DNA of 42,340 nt. Origin: an uncultured Prevotella sp. Lineage in GTDB: Bacteria; Bacteroidota; Bacteroidia; Bacteroidales; Bacteroidaceae. How positions within the stretch are numbered: position 1 is the stretch's first letter; each line of letters begins with the position of its first letter. Shown in pieces: positions 32,514 through 39,030 of this stretch. The notes under the pieces were generated by a model. It did not search any database and was not told the DNA's origin. It saw only the letters and a list, made by a program, of their open reading frames with translations. The stretch spans positions 1-42,340 of the forward strand of contig NZ_URNN01000003.1 of the NCBI RefSeq assembly GCF_900549175.1, in the 5' to 3' direction. A program made the position numbers and the translations under genes.

Positions 32514-33938
32514 ATGAGAACAACAAAGTATTTACTGATAGGCGCAATGCTGATGGGACTCAGCATGCCGGCAATGGCTCAGGATAACAAGGCCAGCATC
32601 GACGAAGTTACCAAAATAATAAAGAGCAAACCGGCCGATCTGCAAGATCAGCTGAAGCAGATTTACAAGCAGAACAAGAAGAACCCCGAAGTGCTCTGCG
32701 GCATCGGTCGTGCTTTCTACGAAATGAAAGATACCGCCAATGCCAAGGTTTATGCACAATATGCACTGAAAGCAGACAAGGAGTACGGCAAGGCTTACAC
32801 CCTGCTCGGTGACATCGCCGCACGAGGTGATGACGGCAACGGTGCAATACAGAACTATCAGCAGGCCATCTATTTCAGCCCGAAAGAGCCTGAAGCGTAT
32901 TTCAAATATGCCACCGCTTACCGCAAGCTGAACCCATCCGAGGCCATATCGAAGTTGGAGGAACTGCGCCAGCAGCGTCCGGACATAGCTGTAGATGCAC
33001 TCATCGGCCGCATTTACTATTCTTCAAATGACTTTGAAAAAGCCATCAGCAGCTTCGAAAAAGTTGACCTGAACAACATGGAAGAGTCCGACCTCACCAA
33101 CTATGCCATGTCACTTTGGTTCACACAGAAGTATGCCAAGAGCCTTGATGTAGTGAAAGCCGGTCTGAAGAAGCAGCCGCGCGACGCTGCATTCAACCGT
33201 CTCGCCATGTTCAACTGCACCGACCTCAAGGACTTTGACAACGCCCTTATGTATGCCGATGCCCTGTTTAACAAGTCTGACAGCGCCAAGTTCTCTTACT
33301 TCGACTACACTTACTACGGAAACGCCCTCAGCGGAGCCAACAAGCACGCCGAAGCCATAGAGATGTACAAGAAAGCGCTCGACCAGGAGTTCGATGACAA
33401 GACAAAGCGCGCAGGAGTTATCAAGCAGTTGTCGGAAGGCTACAAACAGAACAACGACTACGAGAACGCCATCAACACCTATAAGGACTTCCTGAAGACA
33501 GCCGACAAACCGTCACCCACCGACATAGCCGGACTGGCACAGCTCTACACACAGTACGCCAACACACTCGAAGGCGACATCCGTCTGGAGACTTTCAAGA
33601 AGGCAGAAGGTGTGTATGACGAACTGGAAAAGGCATATCCCGATGCGGTTGAGTTTGCCACAATGTGGAAAGCCCGCGTAAATTCTTATATGGACCCGGA
33701 AACCAAAGACGGCCTGGCAAAGCCTTTCTATGAAAAACTCGCCGGTCTGATTGAACCGAGAGCAGAAAAGGACAAGGCCGACAACGCCCGCCTTATAGAG
33801 TGCTACAGATACCTCGGTTACTATAACCTGCTCAACAACGACAAGGACGCATCCATCAGCTACTGGAACAAGATTCTTGCCATTGACCCCGAACACCAGC
33901 AGGCAAAGCAGGCTATCGAGGCTCTGACAAAGAAATAA
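32514..33938 (+). CDS. TPR-repeat protein of the Ton unit
   Basis: Secreted protein of 474 residues; signal peptide ends near PAMAQ. TPR-like helix pairs run over most of its length: NAKVYAQYALKADKEYGKAY, GAIQNYQQAIYFSPKEPEAY, KAISSFEKVDLNN, HAEAIEMYKKALDQEF, NAINTYKDFLKTADKP and ASISYWNKILAIDPEHQQA. It is a paralogue of the TPR protein in the fimbrial region at 13360-14949. It ends the exbB-exbD-exbD-tonB-PstS-like run and is followed by a long hairpin. Function unknown; probably a periplasmic scaffold linked to the Ton system. Confidence 0.83.
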   Translation: MRTTKYLLIGAMLMGLSMPAMAQDNKASIDEVTKIIKSKPADLQDQLKQIYKQNKKNPEVLCGIGRAFYEMKDTANAKVYAQYALKADKEYGKAYTLLGDIAARGDDGNGAIQNYQQAIYFSPKEPEAYFKYATAYRKLNPSEAISKLEELRQQRPDIAVDALIGRIYYSSNDFEKAISSFEKVDLNNMEESDLTNYAMSLWFTQKYAKSLDVVKAGLKKQPRDAAFNRLAMFNCTDLKDFDNALMYADALFNKSDSAKFSYFDYTYYGNALSGANKHAEAIEMYKKALDQEFDDKTKRAGVIKQLSEGYKQNNDYENAINTYKDFLKTADKPSPTDIAGLAQLYTQYANTLEGDIRLETFKKAEGVYDELEKAYPDAVEFATMWKARVNSYMDPETKDGLAKPFYEKLAGLIEPRAEKDKADNARLIECYRYLGYYNLLNNDKDASISYWNKILAIDPEHQQAKQAIEALTKK

Positions 33939-33991
33939 CACCCAAGGCAGGGAAGCCTATAAGTTTCTGAAAACAGAAACACGATAATAAT

Positions 33992-34063
33992 TTTTAGAAC
34001 ACAGAGACACGGAGACACAGAGGAAAATACTACTCTGTGTCTCCGTGTCTCTGTGTTCTAAAA
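33992..34063. repeat. Long perfect hairpin repeat (copy 2)
   Basis: Arms of 31 nt at 33992-34022 and 34033-34063 are exact reverse complements around a 10-nt loop. They contain the same GAACAC...GGAGACACAGAG core as the hairpin at 20393-20444, but with an extra AGAGACAC block. It lies between the convergent TPR gene and the ferredoxin gene. Confidence 0.88.
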
Positions 34064-34135
34064 TCAAACTAATCATTGTAATTTAGGCTCACCCGATAAA
34101 ATCCGCTCACTCTAAATTTGGCTATCACTCGCCAA

Positions 34136-34173
34136 AACAAAAAAGCGGAACCTGCCGTAAGACAAGTCCCGCT
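34136..34173 (-). terminator. Rho-independent terminator of the ferredoxin gene
   Basis: On the minus strand, AGCGGGAC pairs with GTTCCGCT around a 14-nt loop (one G-U pair) and is followed by TTTTTTGTTTT. On the plus strand the same stem would have an A-C mismatch and no T tract, so the orientation is clear. It ends the ferredoxin transcript about 25 nt after the stop. Confidence 0.75.
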
Positions 34174-34197
34174 ACTCCTTTGCGATAAATATCCGAT

Positions 34198-34365
34198 TTA
34201 TCCCAGGCTGATAGCCTCAGAAGGACACACATCAGCGCAAGTTCCGCACTCTGTGCACATCTCAGGATTGATAGAATACTTTTCTCCCTCAGAGATTGCT
34301 CCTACCGGACATTCATCTATACATGTACCGCATGCGATACAATCGTCACCAATAACGTAAGCCAT
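34198..34365 (-). CDS. Small 2[4Fe-4S] ferredoxin
   Basis: A 55-residue protein read directly from the sequence. It has two classical cluster-binding motifs, CIACGTCIDECP (Cys9, 12, 15, 19) and CTECGTCADVCP (Cys37, 40, 43, 47). The spacing is right for two [4Fe-4S] clusters, with Pro after the last Cys of each, and the length is normal for clostridial-type bacterial ferredoxins. It is a low-potential cytoplasmic electron carrier, for example for pyruvate:ferredoxin oxidoreductase. It is a single-gene unit with its own -7 box and terminator, divergent from porT. A plus-strand open frame over the same bases is a shadow. Confidence 0.95.
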   Translation of the reverse strand: MAYVIGDDCIACGTCIDECPVGAISEGEKYSINPEMCTECGTCADVCPSEAISLG

Positions 34366-34408
34366 AATCAAAATTATTTTTATAAATTAATACCAAAAAT
34401 TTAGTATG

Positions 34409-34416
34409 CAAATGTA
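34409..34416 (-). promoter_or_regulatory. Putative -7 box of the ferredoxin gene
   Basis: On the minus strand this reads TACATTTG, a full match to TAnnTTTG, about 44 nt before the start codon. The -33 region is not clear. The rest of the gap up to porT (34417-34527) is AT-rich, and I found no TAnnTTTG box for porT in it. Confidence 0.55.
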
Positions 34417-34527
34417 CTAATTAAAATCAAAATACACCCACTTTTAGGTATTATTTTAACTTATTTATACAAAATCGAAATAAAAACCGATATAATAAGC
34501 GGGCAAAAATCACGTTATTTAGATAAT

Positions 34528-35271
34528 ATGAAGAGAATACTGACATACATACTCATTACAGTCGTGGCACTGACAGCCGCGGCTCAGGAGCGAACTGCAC
34601 AGAACAAACCGTATATAGACCTCCGTCAGCTGCATTTCGGTATTCTCGTAGGCATGCACCTGCAAGACATTGAGTTCAACAACGTCGGTCCTCAGACAAT
34701 AGTAAACGAAGACGGAACGGAAGAGACACGCACCATTCTATGCGATGCAGACAACTGGAATCCCGGATTCAGTGTCGGCGTGACGGCAGAGGCACGCATC
34801 AACGACCACCTGTCGGCCCGTTTCACCCCCACCATGCACTTCGGGGCAAAACACCTCATGTTCCACGACCTCTCGCGTCCGGACGAGAACGGCAAGCCCG
34901 CACAAACCACACAGGACCTGAAGAGCACATATATATCGCTGCCCCTCGACCTGAAGTTCAGTGCCCAGCGCTTCAACAACTACCGTCCGTACATTATGGC
35001 GGGCATCAACCCCATGATAAACCTAACCGGCAAAGCACAGGATTATGTCCGCCTGAAACGCTACGACACATTCGTGGAAGTGGGATTCGGATGCGACCTC
35101 TACCTGCCCTACTTCAAGCTCATTCCAGAACTGAAGTTCTGCTACAGCCTCACCAACGGTCTCGACACCAAACACGCCAACGAACTGCAAGACGCCAACA
35201 TGCGGGTGTTCACCAATTCGGTGACATCCGGCCATAACAAGATGATTGTACTGACGTTCTATTTTGAATAA
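34528..35271 (+). CDS. porT: PorT-like outer-membrane protein of type IX secretion
   Basis: Protein of 247 residues; signal peptide MKRILTYILITVVALTAAAQ. It matches PorT/SprT proteins: KPYIDLRQLHFGILVGMHLQ at the mature N-terminus, then NPGFSVGVTAEARINDHLSARFTPT, STYISLPLDLKFSA, RPYIMAGINPMINL, GFGCDLYLPYFKLIPELKF and a C-terminal MIVLTFYFE. It is a small barrel needed for type IX secretion in Porphyromonas and Flavobacterium. This supports export of the proteins in this window that carry VYSVDGRRV-like tails. Its stop directly abuts the stop of the convergent 5'-nucleotidase gene with no gap. Confidence 0.85.
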   Translation: MKRILTYILITVVALTAAAQERTAQNKPYIDLRQLHFGILVGMHLQDIEFNNVGPQTIVNEDGTEETRTILCDADNWNPGFSVGVTAEARINDHLSARFTPTMHFGAKHLMFHDLSRPDENGKPAQTTQDLKSTYISLPLDLKFSAQRFNNYRPYIMAGINPMINLTGKAQDYVRLKRYDTFVEVGFGCDLYLPYFKLIPELKFCYSLTNGLDTKHANELQDANMRVFTNSVTSGHNKMIVLTFYFE

Positions 35272-36120
35272 TCACTTCTCCAATGTCATCACCATCTTAC
35301 CGACGAAGATGCCATGCTTTCCATTCTGATCGACAGGCACATCACGCCCGTTGACATTCTTCACCCACTGCAGGTCTTCAAAATAAGAATGTGAATGACC
35401 TCCGAGTACAATGTCGATATTACTGCTTGCTGCCGTCAATGCCCTGTCATCAGCACCTTTATTCACCTCCCATCCAAGATGTGACAGGCAAACCACCACA
35501 TCACATTTTTCTTCATTACGGAGTTTATCGGCTACCTCGCACGCCACTTCCACCGGATTGATATACTTCACACCCTTGCAATTCTCTGCCGACACAAGGC
35601 CGTCAAGCTGCGGAGAGACACCGAAAACACCTATCTTCAATCCCTTGCGTTCCAAAATGACATAAGGTTTGACGATGCCCTCGACGGGCGTACCCGCAAA
35701 ATCATAATTAGCGCACACGATGGGGAAATCGGCCTTACGGAAAGTCTCCGCCATGCGCTCAAGCCCGAAGTCAAACTCGTGGTTGCCTATCGTAGCCGCG
35801 TCATATCCCATCATGTTCATCAGCCCGATTTCCACATCACCTTCAAACAAGGTATAATAAGGTGAACCTTGGGAAAAATCGCCGCTGTCGAAGAGCAGCA
35901 AGTCTGGCTCCTTTGCCCGTTCTTCCCTCACCATGGCCACACGCCTCAAAAATCCTCCGCGTCCCGCCTTCATCGTGTCATTCAGATTGACACTCAACGG
36001 CAATACCGTACTGTGTGTGTCGTTGGTGTGCAACATAACAAGCTCCTTCGTCTGCGCCATGGCCGACAATGCTGCCGTACAGCACACAGCCGTCATTATA
36101 ACATTCTTAAATATATTCAT
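35272..36120 (-). CDS. Metallophosphoesterase half of a split 5'-nucleotidase
   Basis: Secreted enzyme of 282 residues; signal peptide ends near SAMAQ. It holds only the catalytic domain of 5'-nucleotidases/UDP-sugar hydrolases, which use two metals to hydrolyse nucleotides. Motifs in order: MLHTNDTHS (Asp and His ligands), LLFDSGDFSQGSPYY, TIGNHEFDFG (catalytic Asn-His pair), VVCLSHLGW and IVLGGHSHSYF. All metal ligands are present. The C-terminal substrate-recognition domain is encoded by the separate gene just upstream, with a 73-nt gap. The two products would have to associate to make the full enzyme. Confidence 0.9.
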   Translation of the reverse strand: MNIFKNVIMTAVCCTAALSAMAQTKELVMLHTNDTHSTVLPLSVNLNDTMKAGRGGFLRRVAMVREERAKEPDLLLFDSGDFSQGSPYYTLFEGDVEIGLMNMMGYDAATIGNHEFDFGLERMAETFRKADFPIVCANYDFAGTPVEGIVKPYVILERKGLKIGVFGVSPQLDGLVSAENCKGVKYINPVEVACEVADKLRNEEKCDVVVCLSHLGWEVNKGADDRALTAASSNIDIVLGGHSHSYFEDLQWVKNVNGRDVPVDQNGKHGIFVGKMVMTLEK

Positions 36121-36193
36121 AATCCGATTTCTTTATTCGTCATCCGACATTCAATCACGAAACACATTTCTTCTTATTCTTGACCGTGACAAC

Positions 36194-36973
36194 TCATTCC
36201 ACCACGATACGCCCTTCGTTCTTGCTGTCCACCACTTTGCCCTGAGCAGCCATCTCCTTGAAATATCCTGAAATGATATATCTCGTATCGTTGCTTTTGT
36301 CCTGCGGCGAATTAACGTCCGTGCCCTCTCTCAATTCACGCATATTGTCGTTGCCCTGCGCCAGATAGTCTATTGTTGCTATACGGTATGACGCCTTCGG
36401 GTCTATTTCCCTGCCATGCAGCCTCACACCCTTCAACATTCTGACACCATGGATATCCTTGCCTATCACCATCTCCACGCCATGACTCACGCCCTCGCCA
36501 CCGGTGGCGGCAATGCTTCCGAAAAGCCTCAGCAACGACTCGCCCGAGAGTGTGAGAAAACATATCTTGTTTTCAAACGGAGCCACTTCGAGCACATGCC
36601 CGTAGGTGACATCGCCGGCGGGCAGCGCCGCACGTATGCCTCCCATATTATAAAGTCCCATCACCGGTTTCTCGCCATAGTTCTTGCCCGCCCACACCAA
36701 TATGTCGGCAAGCAGGTTAGACAACGGACTCTCCGGCCGTTCAGCCTCCATGTAGCGGGCGGCACGCCCCATCACCGGGCTCATTATGCTGTCCACCACC
36801 TTACTGTAAGGCGCGAGAAAAGCCTGTGCCGCACTGTCGGGCCGGGCATCGTACACCGAGTCAACCAATATGCGCGTCCGCGCCACATCCGTCACGGTAT
36901 AACTGCCTGACGAACAAGAAGCACCGGCAACCGACGCCGCAGCCAGCCCAATCATAAAATATAAATTCTTCAT
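36194..36973 (-). CDS. C-terminal (substrate-binding) half of a split 5'-nucleotidase
   Basis: Lipoprotein-like protein of 259 residues from the ATG at 36973 (lipobox GASC); a longer frame from 37090 adds 39 residues without support and overlaps the promoter box. It matches the C-terminal 5'-nucleotidase domain: SPLSNLLADILVWAGKNYG, NMGGIRAALPAG, VLEVAPFENKICFLTLSGESLL, and YRIATIDYLAQGNDNM in place of the usual ND-FLA-GGDGY. This domain binds the nucleobase in classical enzymes. It is the first gene of the pair; the lipid anchor could tether the complex to the membrane. Confidence 0.88.
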   Translation of the reverse strand: MKNLYFMIGLAAASVAGASCSSGSYTVTDVARTRILVDSVYDARPDSAAQAFLAPYSKVVDSIMSPVMGRAARYMEAERPESPLSNLLADILVWAGKNYGEKPVMGLYNMGGIRAALPAGDVTYGHVLEVAPFENKICFLTLSGESLLRLFGSIAATGGEGVSHGVEMVIGKDIHGVRMLKGVRLHGREIDPKASYRIATIDYLAQGNDNMRELREGTDVNSPQDKSNDTRYIISGYFKEMAAQGKVVDSKNEGRIVVE

Positions 36974-37054
36974 CCGTATCACTAATATATGATTAATATT
37001 CGTTAGCCGTTTGCGGATAATTAAAGTGCATAACCTCAAGTAATCCACACCATG

Positions 37055-37062
37055 CAAAATTA
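37055..37062 (-). promoter_or_regulatory. Putative -7 box of the split 5'-nucleotidase operon
   Basis: On the minus strand this reads TAATTTTG, matching TAnnTTTG, about 80 nt before the start at 36973. No strong -33 TTTG. Confidence 0.45.
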
Positions 37063-37113
37063 ACAAAAATCTTATTATTTCATATATCAACGTCCAAAAT
37101 ATTACAAAAGAAA

Positions 37114-37143
37114 TTGCCTGTAAGACAAAAATGATTATCTTTG
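37114..37143 (+). promoter_or_regulatory. Promoter of the ORF6N gene
   Basis: TTG at 37114-37116 and TATCTTTG at 37136-37143 are 19 bp apart, the standard Bacteroidetes -33/-7 layout. The ATG at 37162 follows 18 nt later, so the leader is very short (the start at 37174 would suit it as well). Confidence 0.6.
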
Positions 37144-37161
37144 CATCTGTGAACCATTCAA

Positions 37162-37731
37162 ATGATAATGACTATGGAAGATATAGTGAAATTCAACAAT
37201 GTGGAGAATGTCGTTGTTGTCCTTAGAGGTCAGCAGGTGATACTCGACAGTGATGTGGCAGCATTGTATGATGTTGAAACCAAACGCGTAAATGAGGCCG
37301 TTAAAAACAATCCCGAAAAATTCCCCGAAGGTTATATTCTGAATATTACAGATGAAGAATGGAAAGCTTTAAGGTCGAACAATTCGACCTTAAACCCAAA
37401 GAACGGACGAGGACAGCACACTAAATACATCCCCAAAGCCTTCACAGAGAAAGGACTGTATATGTTAGCCACCATACTGAAAAGCCCGAAAGCGACGAAA
37501 ACCACCATAGCCATTGTCGAGACATTTGCAAAGATAAGGGAATTGTCGAGAACAGTGGCCGAATTGTCCGACACGAAAGACCAGTTCAAACAAAAATCTC
37601 TCATGCAGCAAGGCGGTGACATTTTGGCCGACCTTCTTGACGATGAGATGCAGACCAGCGATACAGAAACTACAATAGAGTTGAACTTTGCGGTACTGAA
37701 ATTGAAGCATACCGTGAAGCGGAAGAAGTGA
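37162..37731 (+). CDS. ORF6N domain protein (KilA-N-related DNA-binding)
   Basis: Cytoplasmic protein of 189 residues. The ORF6N domain occupies about residues 8-110: VVVLRGQQVILDSDVAALYDVETKRVNEAVKNN, then FPEGYILNITDEEW and YIPKAFTEKGLYMLATIL. It is followed by a helical region rich in Lys/Glu and a charged C-terminus. ORF6N domains occur in phage antirepressor-like and in stand-alone bacterial proteins, and are thought to bind DNA. No other phage gene adjoins it, so it is probably a solitary chromosomal copy. The start may instead be the ATG at 37174. Confidence 0.85.
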   Translation: MIMTMEDIVKFNNVENVVVVLRGQQVILDSDVAALYDVETKRVNEAVKNNPEKFPEGYILNITDEEWKALRSNNSTLNPKNGRGQHTKYIPKAFTEKGLYMLATILKSPKATKTTIAIVETFAKIRELSRTVAELSDTKDQFKQKSLMQQGGDILADLLDDEMQTSDTETTIELNFAVLKLKHTVKRKK

Positions 37732-37778
37732 AAAACAGGCAGAAACTAACGGGTACCAGCAAAAAAAGCACACTAAAA

Positions 37779-37809
37779 TTGCGAATATCAATAATTTATA
37801 GTACCTTTG
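37779..37809 (+). promoter_or_regulatory. Promoter of rplS
   Basis: TTG at 37779-37781 and TACCTTTG at 37802-37809, 20 bp apart. The leader to the rplS ATG at 37903 is about 85 nt and could hold regulatory structure, but I see no clear known motif. Confidence 0.65.
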
Positions 37810-37902
37810 CACCGCTTTTCGGCGTAATCGCTGACGGGAAGTTACGTGTTGCCCGTTATGTTGCGTTGGAACGATAAGAACAAATTTAATTATTTTAAAG
37901 AA

Positions 37903-38265
37903 ATGGATTTAATTAAAGTTGCTGAGGAAGCATTTGCAACCGGCAAGAAGTTCCCGGAGTTCAAATCCGGTGACACCATCACTGTCGCTTACAAAATTAT
38001 CGAGGGTACCAAAGAGCGTATCCAGCTCTACCGCGGTGTAGTAATCAAGATTTCCGGCCACGGAGACAAGAAACGTTTCACGGTTCGCAAGATGTCTGGC
38101 ACTATAGGTGTTGAGCGTATTTTCCCCATCGAGTCACCGAACATCGACAGCATCGAGGTGAACAAGGTTGGTAAGGTTCGCCGTGCCAAGCTGTACTACC
38201 TGCGCAAGCTCACAGGTAAGAAGGCCCGCATCAAGGAGAAGCGCACCAATGCCACAAAGGCATAA
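37903..38265 (+). CDS. rplS: 50S ribosomal protein L19
   Basis: Protein of 120 residues. The start at 37903 gives the expected N-terminus MDLIKVAEEAF; a frame open from 37846 would add 19 residues of leader. L19 signatures: FKSGDTITVAYKIIEGTKERIQLYRGVVIKI, the RKMSGTIGVERIFPI segment, SPNIDSIEV, and VRRAKLYYLRKLTGKKARI at the C-terminus. It lies at the interface between the ribosomal subunits. Monocistronic, with its own promoter and terminator. Confidence 0.97.
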   Translation: MDLIKVAEEAFATGKKFPEFKSGDTITVAYKIIEGTKERIQLYRGVVIKISGHGDKKRFTVRKMSGTIGVERIFPIESPNIDSIEVNKVGKVRRAKLYYLRKLTGKKARIKEKRTNATKA

Positions 38266-38286
38266 AGCCGTACTCTCGGACGAGAT

Positions 38287-38325
38287 AAAAAAGGAATATC
38301 CATCATCAGGGTATTCCTTTTTTGT
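38287..38325 (+). terminator. Rho-independent terminator of rplS
   Basis: GGAATATCC (38293-38301) pairs with GGGTATTCC (38309-38317) around a 7-nt loop, with one U-G pair that favours the plus strand, followed by TTTTTTGTTTT. It lies 22 nt after the rplS stop. Confidence 0.88.
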
Positions 38326-38330
38326 TTTCT

Positions 38331-38415
38331 GACATAAAGACAAGTGTTTTTTAGACATAAAGACAAAAATATTTTGACATAAAGACAAACATTTTTGACA
38401 TAAAGACATAAAAGA
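38331..38415 (+). repeat. Four-copy tandem repeat of GACATAAAGACA
   Basis: Copies start at 38331, 38354, 38376 and 38397, with periods of 23, 22 and 21 nt. The gaps between copies are T-rich. It lies between the rplS terminator and the next promoter. No gene here. Confidence 0.75.
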
Positions 38416-38438
38416 CAAATACAAAAATATATCCCTAC
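38414..38438. repeat. Remnant of the MITE-like element
   Basis: GACAAATACAAAAATATATC followed by CCTAC matches one inner arm of copies B and C (GACAAATACAAGAATATGTC then CCTAC) with two changes. No matching second arm or terminal repeats were found here, so it is a fragment. Confidence 0.5.
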
Positions 38439-38471
38439 CTGTACATCATAAAAAAATATACTCTAAAAACG

Positions 38472-38502
38472 TTTGCCAATTCGGACAAATTATTTACCTT
38501 TG
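38472..38502 (+). promoter_or_regulatory. Strong promoter of the secreted-protein cluster
   Basis: TTTG at 38472-38475 and TACCTTTG at 38495-38502 with 19 bp between: full matches to both Bacteroidetes elements. Leader about 45 nt to the ATG at 38554. Confidence 0.75.
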
Positions 38503-38553
38503 CAAACATGCATCCTCCACGTGAGAGCGAATATAAATTAAAATTATAACATT

Positions 38554-39030
38554 ATGAGAATGAGAGCAAGAATCATTGCCACGCTGGCACTGCTATTCAG
38601 CGTCGCTCCGATGGCACAGGCCGAAGAACGCGACTGTCTGTTGGTGCACATGGCCTCGGGCGGCAGTGTGCTTTTCCCGTTGTCGGGAGAGCCGATGATT
38701 ACCTTCGACAGTGGCGTGGTGACCATCGCCACAGAGCGTTATCAGGTGTCTGATGTGCGCAAGTACACATTCGGCAACTACGCCGCAAGCATTGTCGGTA
38801 CAGAAAACGACGCGGCTGCGGGCGGATATTCGCCCGACGGACGTTTCTTCTGTGTGCGGCTGAAAAACACCTCGGTACAGGTAAGACTATACACGGCGGG
38901 AGGCGTGGAGGTGCCACTCGGTCTGAAGCCCGACGCGGAGGGCGTGATACGCGTAGACATGAGCCGTCTGGACCGTGAGGTCTATCTGCTGACGGTGGGT
39001 GACGAAACCATTAAAATCAGGCGGCAATGA
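38554..39030 (+). CDS. Small secreted protein with Bacteroidales sorting-like C-terminus
   Basis: Protein of 158 residues; signal peptide ends near AQAEE (residue ~24). It consists of two parts often found at the end of large secreted proteins in this order: a beta segment LVHMASGGSVLFPLSGEPMI, then TFDSGVVTI and YQVSDVRKYTFGN, and a C-terminal beta module (VRLYTAGGVEVPLG, MSRLDREVYLLTVGDE). The second part resembles type IX-type C-terminal domains. Here it stands almost alone, like a tail with no body. The stop overlaps the next gene by 4 nt (ATGA). Function unknown. Confidence 0.72.
   Translation: MRMRARIIATLALLFSVAPMAQAEERDCLLVHMASGGSVLFPLSGEPMITFDSGVVTIATERYQVSDVRKYTFGNYAASIVGTENDAAAGGYSPDGRFFCVRLKNTSVQVRLYTAGGVEVPLGLKPDAEGVIRVDMSRLDREVYLLTVGDETIKIRRQ

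Noticed and set aside
34118..34360. Plus-strand open frame of 80 codons
   Set aside because: It lies opposite the ferredoxin gene, which has eight correctly spaced cysteines, a -7 box and a terminator on the minus strand.
37162..37731. Prophage suggested by the ORF6N gene
   Set aside because: No other phage gene, integrase or attachment site adjoins it; the flanks are the nucleotidase genes and rplS.
37846..37902. Longer N-terminus for ribosomal protein L19
   Set aside because: The extra 19 residues do not match the family; MDLIKVAEEAF is the normal start.
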